A stretch of 64,000 nucleotides of DNA from Hyphomonas polymorpha PS728 (GTDB lineage: Bacteria; Pseudomonadota; Alphaproteobacteria; Caulobacterales; Hyphomonadaceae), in assembly GCF_000685315.1 (NCBI RefSeq), contig NZ_ARYM01000003.1:186001-250000 (forward strand). Direction: 5' to 3'. Position numbers and translations under genes: made by a program. The notes under the pieces were generated by a model, which did no database searches, had not been told where the DNA came from, and was given only the letters and a program-made list of their open reading frames with translations. Below, piece after piece: positions 8,947 to 16,264 of the stretch; positions within the stretch are counted from its first letter, which is position 1, and each line of letters opens with the position of its first letter.

Positions 8947-11478
8947 ATGAAATTCATCTCCTGTCTGGCATCCGCCGCCCTACTGCTGGCAGCCTGCACG
9001 ACCACCCCGGCCGGTCTCAAGGGTAACCCGCTTCCGGAAACCCTTCCGGGCTGCTCTCAGGCCATCGCCTATTCGCAAGCCCATCGCGGCCTTTCCGTCC
9101 TTGTGCTGCAAAACGGAGATGTCGTCTGCAGCACGGGAGGGGCGAGCACTGAAACGCCATATGAGCTCTGGTCCGGAACGAAGAGTTTTGTGGGCGTCCT
9201 CGCGGCAGCCGCGGTTCAGGACGGTTTGTTGTCCCTGGATGAATTCGCCGCAGACACATTGCCGGAATGGGCCGATGACCCGGTTAAATCTCGCGTCACG
9301 CTGCGGCAAATCCTCTGGATGGTGGAGGGCCAGCCCAGCGAGATCGGAAATCCGCCAGGGTATGCCGGCGCGGTCGACGTTGGCTTCAACGCGGCGCCCG
9401 GGGAGCGGTTCCAGTATGGCCCTGTGCCCATGCAGCTTTTCGGCGAGATCATGCGCCGCAAGCTTCTGGCCGCGGGGCTGGACGCAGATCCGCTTGCCTA
9501 TTTTGACCGGCGTATTCTTGGCCCCCTGGGCATAACCGGCTATCGCTGGCGGCAAGGCACAGATGGATATCCACTGATGCCCCAAGGCGCGCTGATGTCC
9601 GCGCGTGAATGGTCCGTGTTCGGTGAGTTCGTTCTTCGCGGCGGCTATAGCCCGGATGGGACGCTGCTCGTTGCCCCGGATGCTTTCGCCGAAATGTTCG
9701 AGGGAAGCGAAACGAACCCGGCCTATGGCTTGACCTGGTGGTTGGCCCGTCCGTCGTCATCTCCTGATCCGGTAACGCGTGGGTCTGACCTCCGCCAGAA
9801 CCTTGACCGGTTTCCGCCTGATCTTGTCCTCGCTTCGGGGGCGGGCGGACAGCGTCTTTATCTCATCCCCTCGCGCGGCCTGGTGGTCGTGCGGCAGGCG
9901 GACCTTGACTTTGAAGCGCTCCGGGCCGGGCGGGGATCAGACTGGAAGGACACAGAGTTTCTGAGCCTGTTGCTGGGCGATACCGAGACGCCGAGGCCAC
10001 CCCCAAACGTCGCCGAAATGATGACGCAGGCCCGGTCGCCCGATGGCCATTTCATCAGCTGGCGCGAACATCTGATTGATGCGGAAGATGTGAATGGCGG
10101 TGTGGCCATTCGCGGCGGCGACGGGGTTGCGATGGCTGACCTGGATCGTGACGGAAAGGCAGACATCGTGTCGGTGCATGAGGATTCCGGACATATCCGC
10201 ATCGCTTTTGCTGGCACGGGTCCGCAGGACTGGCATCTGGTAACGCTGGGCGAAGGCGCCATGGTCGCCGCCGTGGAGGATGTCGCAATCGGCGATCTGA
10301 ACGGGGATGGCTGGCCCGACATCATGGCGGCGTGCGAAGAAGGCCACCTCATCTATTTCGAAAATCCCGGGCCGCAGGCGCGCTCATTGGCCTGGTCGTC
10401 AATCATCCCGGAGGTGACCACGGGACGAGGCTCCTGGCTGCGCGTGTTCCTGGCTGACCTGAACGGAGATGGCCAGCTTGACGTTACCGCAGCAAACAAG
10501 GGTGGCACGAATATAATCGCTCCTGAAGACCAGGAGCGCATCAAAAGCACTACCTCATTGTTCCTGCTGGATGGGCCGCCTCTGGATCAGAGCTCCTGGC
10601 GCGAGCAGGTTCTCCTCAGCGATGAAATCGCCAACACCGCCCAGCCTGTAGATGTCGATGGGGACGGCGATCTGGATGTGCTCGCTGCAGCCCGGAACAG
10701 GCAGGAAATATTCATCCTGGAGAACCGGTCGGTGCGTGCCGATGGCACCCTTGATATGACCGTGCACAGAATTAATATCAGAGCTGCATTTGGCGTTCCG
10801 AGCGGGTGGGAGGCGCGTGCCAATGCCTTTCAGTCCGACTGGGCCGACCTTGACGGTGATGGCCGGCTGGATCTGGTCGTGAATGTCCTTGAGACGGCGC
10901 CAGACACACCGGTGCACATGGGCTTGGCGTGGCTGAAACAACCTGAGTCCCTCGGCCAGCCCTGGATCATGCGCCGTATCGGCGACGTGATGCCGGACTG
11001 GATAGCCGGTCTCAACCTGGCGGACATTGACGGCGATGGATACCTGGATGTGATCACGGGCGGATATTCGGGGCTGAACATTCTGGCGGGTACATTCTCC
11101 GGCGCTCCCCGGCTGATGGATGATCCTGAGGCGACACCCTCGGATACGCTTGGACGGATGGCCTGGTTCCAGAATCCGGGGGCGGAGGAGGGCGCCTGGA
11201 CACGGCATGACATCTCCCGCCGGGTGCGCGGCATGTATGACGCATGGATAGCCGTCGATATGGATGGAGATGGGGATCTGGACTTTGTGTCGACACGCGG
11301 CAATAGCGGCGCGCTGGATGGCGTGTTCTGGATAGAGCAGATGCGTAGTCCGGCGCCGGCCCGGAGTTTTACACCCGCCCGGCCCGTGGACAGCCAGGAA
11401 ATGCCTCTGCCGCCAAAGAACTGGCTGAAGCAGTACCGGCGCGATCAAACATACAGGCCAGCAGACAATACGGACTGA
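8947..11478 (+). CDS. Lipoprotein fusing a beta-lactamase-like serine hydrolase to an FG-GAP/VCBS propeller
   Basis: This is an 843-residue protein in two parts. The lipoprotein signal has lipobox LLAAC. Residues about 40-340 resemble class C beta-lactamase/esterase (serine hydrolase) domains: Ser76-x-x-Lys79 in SGTKS, a Tyr in FQYGPVPMQ at the YxN position, and SGAGGQ in place of the KTG/HxG motif. Residues about 390-815 carry seven Asp-rich calcium-type repeats (DLDRDGKAD, DLNGDGWPD, DLNGDGQLD, DVDGDGDLD, DLDGDGRLD, DIDGDGYLD, DMDGDGDLD), as in a seven-bladed FG-GAP propeller. It is the last gene of the ester operon, 18 bp after the ligase, and its stop abuts the phnE stop. It may be an esterase, transesterase or binding protein rather than a true beta-lactamase. 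Confidence 0.85.
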   Translation: MKFISCLASAALLLAACTTTPAGLKGNPLPETLPGCSQAIAYSQAHRGLSVLVLQNGDVVCSTGGASTETPYELWSGTKSFVGVLAAAAVQDGLLSLDEFAADTLPEWADDPVKSRVTLRQILWMVEGQPSEIGNPPGYAGAVDVGFNAAPGERFQYGPVPMQLFGEIMRRKLLAAGLDADPLAYFDRRILGPLGITGYRWRQGTDGYPLMPQGALMSAREWSVFGEFVLRGGYSPDGTLLVAPDAFAEMFEGSETNPAYGLTWWLARPSSSPDPVTRGSDLRQNLDRFPPDLVLASGAGGQRLYLIPSRGLVVVRQADLDFEALRAGRGSDWKDTEFLSLLLGDTETPRPPPNVAEMMTQARSPDGHFISWREHLIDAEDVNGGVAIRGGDGVAMADLDRDGKADIVSVHEDSGHIRIAFAGTGPQDWHLVTLGEGAMVAAVEDVAIGDLNGDGWPDIMAACEEGHLIYFENPGPQARSLAWSSIIPEVTTGRGSWLRVFLADLNGDGQLDVTAANKGGTNIIAPEDQERIKSTTSLFLLDGPPLDQSSWREQVLLSDEIANTAQPVDVDGDGDLDVLAAARNRQEIFILENRSVRADGTLDMTVHRINIRAAFGVPSGWEARANAFQSDWADLDGDGRLDLVVNVLETAPDTPVHMGLAWLKQPESLGQPWIMRRIGDVMPDWIAGLNLADIDGDGYLDVITGGYSGLNILAGTFSGAPRLMDDPEATPSDTLGRMAWFQNPGAEEGAWTRHDISRRVRGMYDAWIAVDMDGDGDLDFVSTRGNSGALDGVFWIEQMRSPAPARSFTPARPVDSQEMPLPPKNWLKQYRRDQTYRPADNTD

Positions 11479-12486
11479 TCAGATCAGGCGCCGGCGCACC
11501 TGGCTGGCGAACGCATCCAGGGCGAGCACGGTGGCGAATATGACCAGAAGGATGGTTCCCACATGCCCATATTGCAGCATGTCAAACCTCCCCTTCAGCT
11601 CCTGTCCGACGCCGCCCGCTCCCACGATTCCAATAACTGTCGCCATACGGATATTCCGGTCCACCACATAAAGCGTAAGCGCCACGAATGAGGGAACGAC
11701 GTTTGGCAGGACTGCCAGGCGGAGTACCGTCAGACGGCTTGCGCCGAGTGCGGCCAGCGCTTCCTGTGGGCGTACATCTGCGGTCTCCACGTCGTCTGCA
11801 TAGAACTTTCCCAGAAATCCGATGCTGTGAAGCGTGAGGGCAAGAATGCCCGCAACAGGGCCGAAGCCGAACAGAAGCACCAGAAACAGCGCGCTCACGA
11901 GTTCCGGTATGGTCCGCAAAAGCGAAACAAGGGAGCGTGCAGCCGTGCGGACTATGTGGTGCGGTGTAAAGTTCCGTGCGGCGAGCGGCATCAGGCAGAG
12001 GCTGGCCAGCATCGCGAAAAGACTCGCCCAGATTGCCATCTCTATTGATTGGAGCATCTTTCCGCAGACATAGAGCAGATAACCAAATGGCTGCACCAGA
12101 TATCGCTCTGTAATCTCGCGCGTCTCGATCTCGAGGGTTTCAGGGTTCAGCGCCGTTTCGTGCCGCGTCACCTCTTCAATGCGCGAGGGCCAGGCGCGCG
12201 TTTCACTACCCGCTTCCAGAGGCGTTCGCTCGTCCATCACCAGCGGGAACATCTTGTCTTCGATCGAGGCGAGCCCGCGCCCGATCTGGGAGCTGTCAGA
12301 CCCCGTGCCGATATTGGCTGCAAACTCCTGCACATTGCGTACAAAGACGTTCAGTTCCACGCGCGGCGCCGACCATACAAGAAACGCAAAGCAGGCCAGA
12401 ACGGCCAGCAGTGTCCGGCTGCCGTAGACCGGCTTTAACCGCCACGCCTCAGGCGGGCGAAGATCGCCGGCAGCATTCCGCGTCAT
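11479..12486 (-). CDS. phnE: PhnE-like ABC transporter permease
   Basis: This 335-residue inner-membrane permease of the phosphonate/phosphate-ester type completes a phnD-phnC-phnE set read right to left. It has an N-terminal TM segment, a long periplasmic stretch (about residues 45-125) and five or six C-terminal TM segments. The permease EAA-type loop is near EALAALGASRLTVLRLAVLP, followed by GIVGAGGVGQEL. It overlaps phnC by 4 bp. Its stop codon directly abuts the stop of the convergent lipoprotein gene. Homologues carry phosphonates, phosphite or phosphate esters. No C-P lyase gene is in the window, so phosphonate use is not shown. Confidence 0.85.
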   Translation of the reverse strand: MTRNAAGDLRPPEAWRLKPVYGSRTLLAVLACFAFLVWSAPRVELNVFVRNVQEFAANIGTGSDSSQIGRGLASIEDKMFPLVMDERTPLEAGSETRAWPSRIEEVTRHETALNPETLEIETREITERYLVQPFGYLLYVCGKMLQSIEMAIWASLFAMLASLCLMPLAARNFTPHHIVRTAARSLVSLLRTIPELVSALFLVLLFGFGPVAGILALTLHSIGFLGKFYADDVETADVRPQEALAALGASRLTVLRLAVLPNVVPSFVALTLYVVDRNIRMATVIGIVGAGGVGQELKGRFDMLQYGHVGTILLVIFATVLALDAFASQVRRRLI

Positions 12487-13268
12487 GCTGTAACGCTCCG
12501 TTTAAGGATCGGTTCGGGTGTGTGGGGGCTGTCGGAAAGTGCGTGCGGAGCGCCGTCAAACTCTTTGTGCCCGGCTTTGATAACCAAAATCCGGTCTGCA
12601 AATTCACGTGCCAGGTCCGTCTGGTGCAGCGAGCAGAGCACCGCGGCGCCGCGTTCCTTCGCCGTTCGCCGTAAAAGGGCGATGATGTCGCGTGAAGTTG
12701 CCGGATCGAGACTTGCGACGGGTTCATCCGCCAGGATGATGGCGGGCCTTCCCATCAATGCCCTCGCAATGCCCACACGCTGCCGCTGGCCGCCGGAAAG
12801 CTCCCGCGCCCGGCGGTTTACATGGCTCTCGTCAAGCCCCACTTCGGCCAGAAGGCGGCATGCTTCGGCTTTCACAGCCGGGGGATAGAGACGCAGCATC
12901 AGCCGCCAGAGCGGCAGTTCGCCTGCCAGGCCGGCCATGACATTCTGGACGGCGCTTAACCGGTCGATCAGCCCATGGTCCTGATGCACCATTCCCAGTT
13001 TACGCTGAATCTGCCGGCGTGTGACCGAGGTAAGCTGGATGCCCTGCAATGTGATCTGCCCGGAAGAGGCGGGCACCAACCCGGAAATTACCCGCAACAA
13101 GGTCGATTTCCCCGAGCCTGACGGGCCAAGAATGACGCAGAACTCACCCGCACGGAGGTCCAGATCAATCCCCTGAAGCGCAATTATGCCGTTATAGGCT
13201 GCGCTTACGCCCGAAAGACTAAGTATGGCCGGGCTCAGGCTGGGGCCGGTGTTTCGCGCGTCCGTCAC
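12483..13268 (-). CDS. phnC: PhnC-like ABC transporter ATPase
   Basis: This 261-residue ATPase drives the importer. It has Walker A GPSGSGKST, a Q-loop in HQDHGL, signature LSGGQRQRVGIARAL, Walker B AIILADEP followed by ASLD, and a switch His in CSLHQ. Length and order match PhnC of phosphonate-type importers. Both ends overlap neighbours by 4 bp (phnD upstream, phnE downstream), so all three genes are one translational unit. Confidence 0.9.
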   Translation of the reverse strand: MTDARNTGPSLSPAILSLSGVSAAYNGIIALQGIDLDLRAGEFCVILGPSGSGKSTLLRVISGLVPASSGQITLQGIQLTSVTRRQIQRKLGMVHQDHGLIDRLSAVQNVMAGLAGELPLWRLMLRLYPPAVKAEACRLLAEVGLDESHVNRRARELSGGQRQRVGIARALMGRPAIILADEPVASLDPATSRDIIALLRRTAKERGAAVLCSLHQTDLAREFADRILVIKAGHKEFDGAPHALSDSPHTPEPILKRSVTA

Positions 13269-14188
13269 CGGTAAGTGCCCGCGCGCCGCACCAAGGCGGC
13301 CGTAAACGCGCTATCCACACCTGCTACGGGGCGAAAGGCGGTTTCAAAGTCATCGTCCGTGATCGTAATATCGTACCGGTCGACCCGCTTTCCGCCATAT
13401 CCGCGAATATCATCGGCAGATATGCCGGGTTGTTCATGCAGAGCGCCAAGGGCGGCGCGCAGTCTGGACTTTACGGCTGGCGGCAGCGCTTGGGCCGACA
13501 CCATCGGAGGGTTGGGAATAGGGGCCGAGCGTCCCACGATCCGAAAGCGGGATGCATCAATCGCGCCCGAATTTGCTGCGCGTTCGAACGATACGAACGA
13601 CGCAGCGGCGCCGTCCACCAGGCCGTTGTCCAGGGCAACAAGTCCGCTGGTGTGGCTATCCCCGATGCGCACCTGAGAGAGATCCTTCCGCGGATCAATG
13701 CCTGCGTCCAGAAGTATGCCGATGGGAAAAACAAAGCTGCTTGCCGATTGCGGTGGGCCGAACGCCACAGACCGCCCGCGCAGATCCTGCGCGCTGGAAA
13801 TGCCGCTGTCTTTCAGCGCAAAAATTCCCGCAAAATAGGTCGCGCTGCCATTGGTGGATTCCACGGCCAGCAACTCGGCGCATCCGCGATCACGGGCCTC
13901 GCGATAGGATGTCGGGCCAAGCCAGGCGACGTCCGCAAGTCCCGTGCACACTGCTTCGATGGCCGCCGCATAGCTCTGGCCAACGCGCACACGGAAGTGC
14001 AGGCCGCTTGTCTTGGTCAGCGCATTGAACAAGGGCAGGAAATCCGCCCGGGTGCCGTCTTCCGTGCCGCCATCCGCCGGGATCAGGATGACCTCCAGAG
14101 GTTGGCGGACGCTGCCGTCCCTCGCTTGGGCCAGCGCGGGGAGCGTCCCCAACATCCAGATGAATAGCAAAGCCGCAATGATGCGCAT
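13265..14188 (-). CDS. phnD: PhnD-like periplasmic binding protein
   Basis: This 307-residue exported protein has a signal peptide (MRIIAALLF... to ALAQ) and an AAGGGG ribosome-binding site 6 nt before the ATG. The sequence is of the PhnD/SsuA/transferrin type: EVILIPADGGTEDG, then CTGLADVAWLGPTSYREA, the segment PhnD proteins use to line the ligand pocket, and later GDSHTSGLVALD, close to the usual STSG phosphate-binding loop. It is the first gene of the importer operon and is divergent from the RpiR regulator. The ligand is probably a phosphorus oxyanion or phosphate ester. Confidence 0.87.
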   Translation of the reverse strand: MRIIAALLFIWMLGTLPALAQARDGSVRQPLEVILIPADGGTEDGTRADFLPLFNALTKTSGLHFRVRVGQSYAAAIEAVCTGLADVAWLGPTSYREARDRGCAELLAVESTNGSATYFAGIFALKDSGISSAQDLRGRSVAFGPPQSASSFVFPIGILLDAGIDPRKDLSQVRIGDSHTSGLVALDNGLVDGAAASFVSFERAANSGAIDASRFRIVGRSAPIPNPPMVSAQALPPAVKSRLRAALGALHEQPGISADDIRGYGGKRVDRYDITITDDDFETAFRPVAGVDSAFTAALVRRAGTYR

Positions 14189-14274
14189 GGCTAACCCCTT
14201 TTTACGTCCGCCCGCAGGCTAGCGGCTCGCCGCAACACTAATGTGACGTGAAGGGAAAATTTCAGGGTTGTTTG

Positions 14275-14287
14275 TGAATTTTATTCA
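14275..14287. promoter_or_regulatory. Candidate RpiR operator upstream of phnD and the regulator gene
   Basis: TGAATTTTATTCA has perfect 5-bp arms (TGAAT/ATTCA) around a 3-nt centre, in the divergent region between phnD and the RpiR gene. A near-copy, TGAAAATAATTCA, lies between the HAD phosphatase and the second TonB receptor (16087-16099). A recurring element of this kind in both control regions of the cluster fits a site for the encoded RpiR protein. It is short and AT-rich, so chance is possible. Confidence 0.45.
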
Positions 14288-14391
14288 ATTCTGCCTGTGC
14301 TAGATTTTATTTTCCCGCAAAGTGCGGCAGATGGGTCTCTTCGGGCAGCGGGCGCCCGGCACAACACCCGCAGGTGTTCAGGGAGCAGGCA

Positions 14392-15294
14392 ATGAAGAAA
14401 AAAGAGACGCAGTCCAAAAGCACCCCAGGCGTGAAGAAGGATACGGCAGTTGTCAGCAATGTCCTGAGCCGCATCCGTATCCGGCAGGCGTCCCTGGGGC
14501 CCAGCACGAGTTCCATTGCCGAGTTCGTACTCAACAACCCGCGCCGCGTTGTTGGCATGTCGGTGACCGAACTTGCCGCTGAGACGGGGGCAAGTGATGG
14601 CAGTGTTGTCAATTTCTGCCGCCAGCTTGGTCTGACCGGATTTCAGCAACTGAAGCTCAGCCTGGCGCAGGACACCGTTCAGCCCGTGCAGTTCATACAG
14701 GAGGATCTCCAGCGAGGAGACGATACGGGAACCATATGCCGTAAAATGTTCCATGCCGGCATTCAGGCGCTGCGCGATACGCTGTCGGTTGTGGACGCTG
14801 ACGCGATTGATCAGGCTGTGCAGGCTATCCGGGCGGCCGACCGGATCGAGATCTATGGAATCGGATCCTCCGCGCCCATAGCGGAAGACGCACAATACCG
14901 TATGCTGCGGATCGGCATCGATGCGCGCGTCGTGGTGGACAGCCATATCCAGGCCATCAGCGCTTCACGTACGGGCCCGAATGTCGCGGTGCTGACCATC
15001 TCGCATTCAGGCGCAACGCATGAAACTCTTTCCGCTACCCGCCTGGCGCATGAGGCCGGCGCCAAAACCATTGTCATCACGAATTTCGCCAACTCTCCCA
15101 TCCAGGCTTATGCCGACATCAAACTCTACACGATGTCGAAGGAAACCCGCTTCCGTACGGAAGCCATGACCAGCCGGATCGCCCAGCTTTGCGTCATCGA
15201 TACGCTGATTGCGGCCCTCGCCATGGCGGATTACGACCATGCTACCGAAACGCTTCGAGAAACTTTCGACGTCCTTTCGATCAAGCGCTTCTGA
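14392..15294 (+). CDS. RpiR/MurR-family transcriptional regulator (HTH plus SIS domain)
   Basis: This is a 300-residue regulator. I start it at ATG 14392 behind GGGAG; the in-frame GTG at 14374 has no good site. Residues about 30-105 form the RpiR-type HTH (SSIAEFVLNNPRRVVGMSV, then ELAAETGASDGSVVNFCRQLG). Residues about 125-270 form a SIS domain, which binds phosphosugars in this family (IYGIGSSAPIAEDAQYRM, then TISHSGATHETL). It is divergent from phnDCE and convergent with the HAD phosphatase, so it is the likely regulator of the phosphorus cluster. A phosphorylated organic ligand would be the natural effector. Confidence 0.88.
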   Translation: MKKKETQSKSTPGVKKDTAVVSNVLSRIRIRQASLGPSTSSIAEFVLNNPRRVVGMSVTELAAETGASDGSVVNFCRQLGLTGFQQLKLSLAQDTVQPVQFIQEDLQRGDDTGTICRKMFHAGIQALRDTLSVVDADAIDQAVQAIRAADRIEIYGIGSSAPIAEDAQYRMLRIGIDARVVVDSHIQAISASRTGPNVAVLTISHSGATHETLSATRLAHEAGAKTIVITNFANSPIQAYADIKLYTMSKETRFRTEAMTSRIAQLCVIDTLIAALAMADYDHATETLRETFDVLSIKRF

Positions 15295-15299
15295 GGGAG

Positions 15300-16067
15300 T
15301 CAGATCAGCCTCGCGAAGAATTCCTGCGGGGTCGGCGCAACCAGAAGGCAGGGCATCCCTATCTGGACTGCCCCTTTAATGTCGGTATCCGGGTTATCCC
15401 CCAGCATCACGGTGCGGTGAGGGGAAGTGCCGATGATCCGGCACGCTTCACGGAAAAAGCCCTCGCTCGGTTTGCCAATAATCTCGGTCTCGGCCTGAGA
15501 CAGATCGACCGCCGCTTCAAGGGCGGCGTGAAAAGCGCCGGTCTCAAGCCGGATACGTGCATTGGCCCCGCGGTGCGAGCCGTCCGGATTGGCGACGACG
15601 AGTTTTGCGCCGCCGGCCAGGCAGTTTGCCGCGCGTTCCAGCGCAGCATAGGTCACCCGTGTATCCCGCATCAGAATAACAACCTGAGCTTCTTCCCGCA
15701 CAACTTCAATGCCGGAGCGTTGGGCTAGGGCTTTCATGGCGGGACTTCCGATGATCATGGCCCGATTGAGCCCCAGATCCCGCGCCCGCTTTATGGCAAA
15801 CATGCCGGCCAGCAGTATGCGTTCCGGAGGCAGTTCAATGCCGGATTTGTCCAGAATGGCGCGCATTTCGTCCGGGGTGTGGGTGGAATTGTTCGACACA
15901 ATTGCCAGCCGATTCTGATGGGCGCGCAGAAATACTGCGGCTTCAGGAACGAGAACATTGTCAATTGCGCAGCACCCATCCCAATCCAGAAGAAATCCGT
16001 CAGCGGACTTTATGAGTGATTTGGGGTCCCGGCTGCGCAGCTCTTCAAGGGGAATAACATTCTTCAT
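15300..16067 (-). CDS. HAD-superfamily IIA phosphatase (NagD/phosphoglycolate-phosphatase-like)
   Basis: This 255-residue soluble phosphatase has all four HAD motifs: the nucleophile and acid in LLDWDG (Asp28 and Asp30), SNNST as motif II, the Lys in IGKPSEGFF, and LGDNPDTDI as motif IV. The type IIA cap and sequence resemble NagD and 4-nitrophenyl-phosphatase-like enzymes, which hydrolyse small phosphate esters in the cytoplasm. It converges on the RpiR gene (5 bp apart) and is divergent from the second TonB receptor. It may release phosphate from an ester imported by the PhnDCE-like system. Confidence 0.85.
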   Translation of the reverse strand: MKNVIPLEELRSRDPKSLIKSADGFLLDWDGCCAIDNVLVPEAAVFLRAHQNRLAIVSNNSTHTPDEMRAILDKSGIELPPERILLAGMFAIKRARDLGLNRAMIIGSPAMKALAQRSGIEVVREEAQVVILMRDTRVTYAALERAANCLAGGAKLVVANPDGSHRGANARIRLETGAFHAALEAAVDLSQAETEIIGKPSEGFFREACRIIGTSPHRTVMLGDNPDTDIKGAVQIGMPCLLVAPTPQEFFARLI

Positions 16068-16086
16068 AGCGGCGGCTTAGACGAAG

Positions 16087-16099
16087 TGAAAATAATTCA
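16087..16099. promoter_or_regulatory. Second candidate RpiR operator
   Basis: TGAAAATAATTCA lies 20 bp upstream of the HAD phosphatase start, in the divergent region with the TonB receptor gene. It has the same length and outer bases (TGAA...TTCA) as the palindrome upstream of phnD. See the entry at 14275-14287. Confidence 0.4.
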
Positions 16100-16107
16100 A
16101 AAGATAG

Positions 16108-16130
16108 AAAATTTGAGATGAGCAAATTTT
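16108..16130. promoter_or_regulatory. Perfect inverted repeat in the HAD/TonB-receptor divergent region
   Basis: AAAATTTG, a 7-nt spacer and CAAATTTT form a perfect 8-bp inverted repeat of 23 bp. It lies in a markedly AT-rich patch (about 16081-16140) of an otherwise GC-rich window. That composition suggests the promoter zone for the phosphatase and the receptor. The arms look like an operator or an AT-rich upstream element. Confidence 0.45.
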
Positions 16131-16264
16131 ATATTTGAATTACACAAACTTCACCGACGCGTCACATTCACCGGCTACCCGAGCCCTGCGCAGAACTGAT
16201 TGCGCGCAAAGCTATTGCGGTTGCCCGGCCAGACCGGCGCAATCTGAACCTCGGAGGGGTGACG

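Noticed and set aside
8947-9960. True beta-lactamase resistance gene
   Set aside because: The KTG motif is replaced and the protein is a lipoprotein fused to a propeller in a catabolic operon; an esterase-like role fits better.
14253-14316. GGGAAAAT and ATTTTCCC as a long-range inverted repeat upstream of phnD
   Set aside because: Arms are 48 nt apart and AT-rich; too weak to call.
14189-14391. PhoB (Pho) box upstream of the phosphorus cluster
   Set aside because: I looked for tandem CTGTCAT-like units here and at 16068-16264 and saw none.
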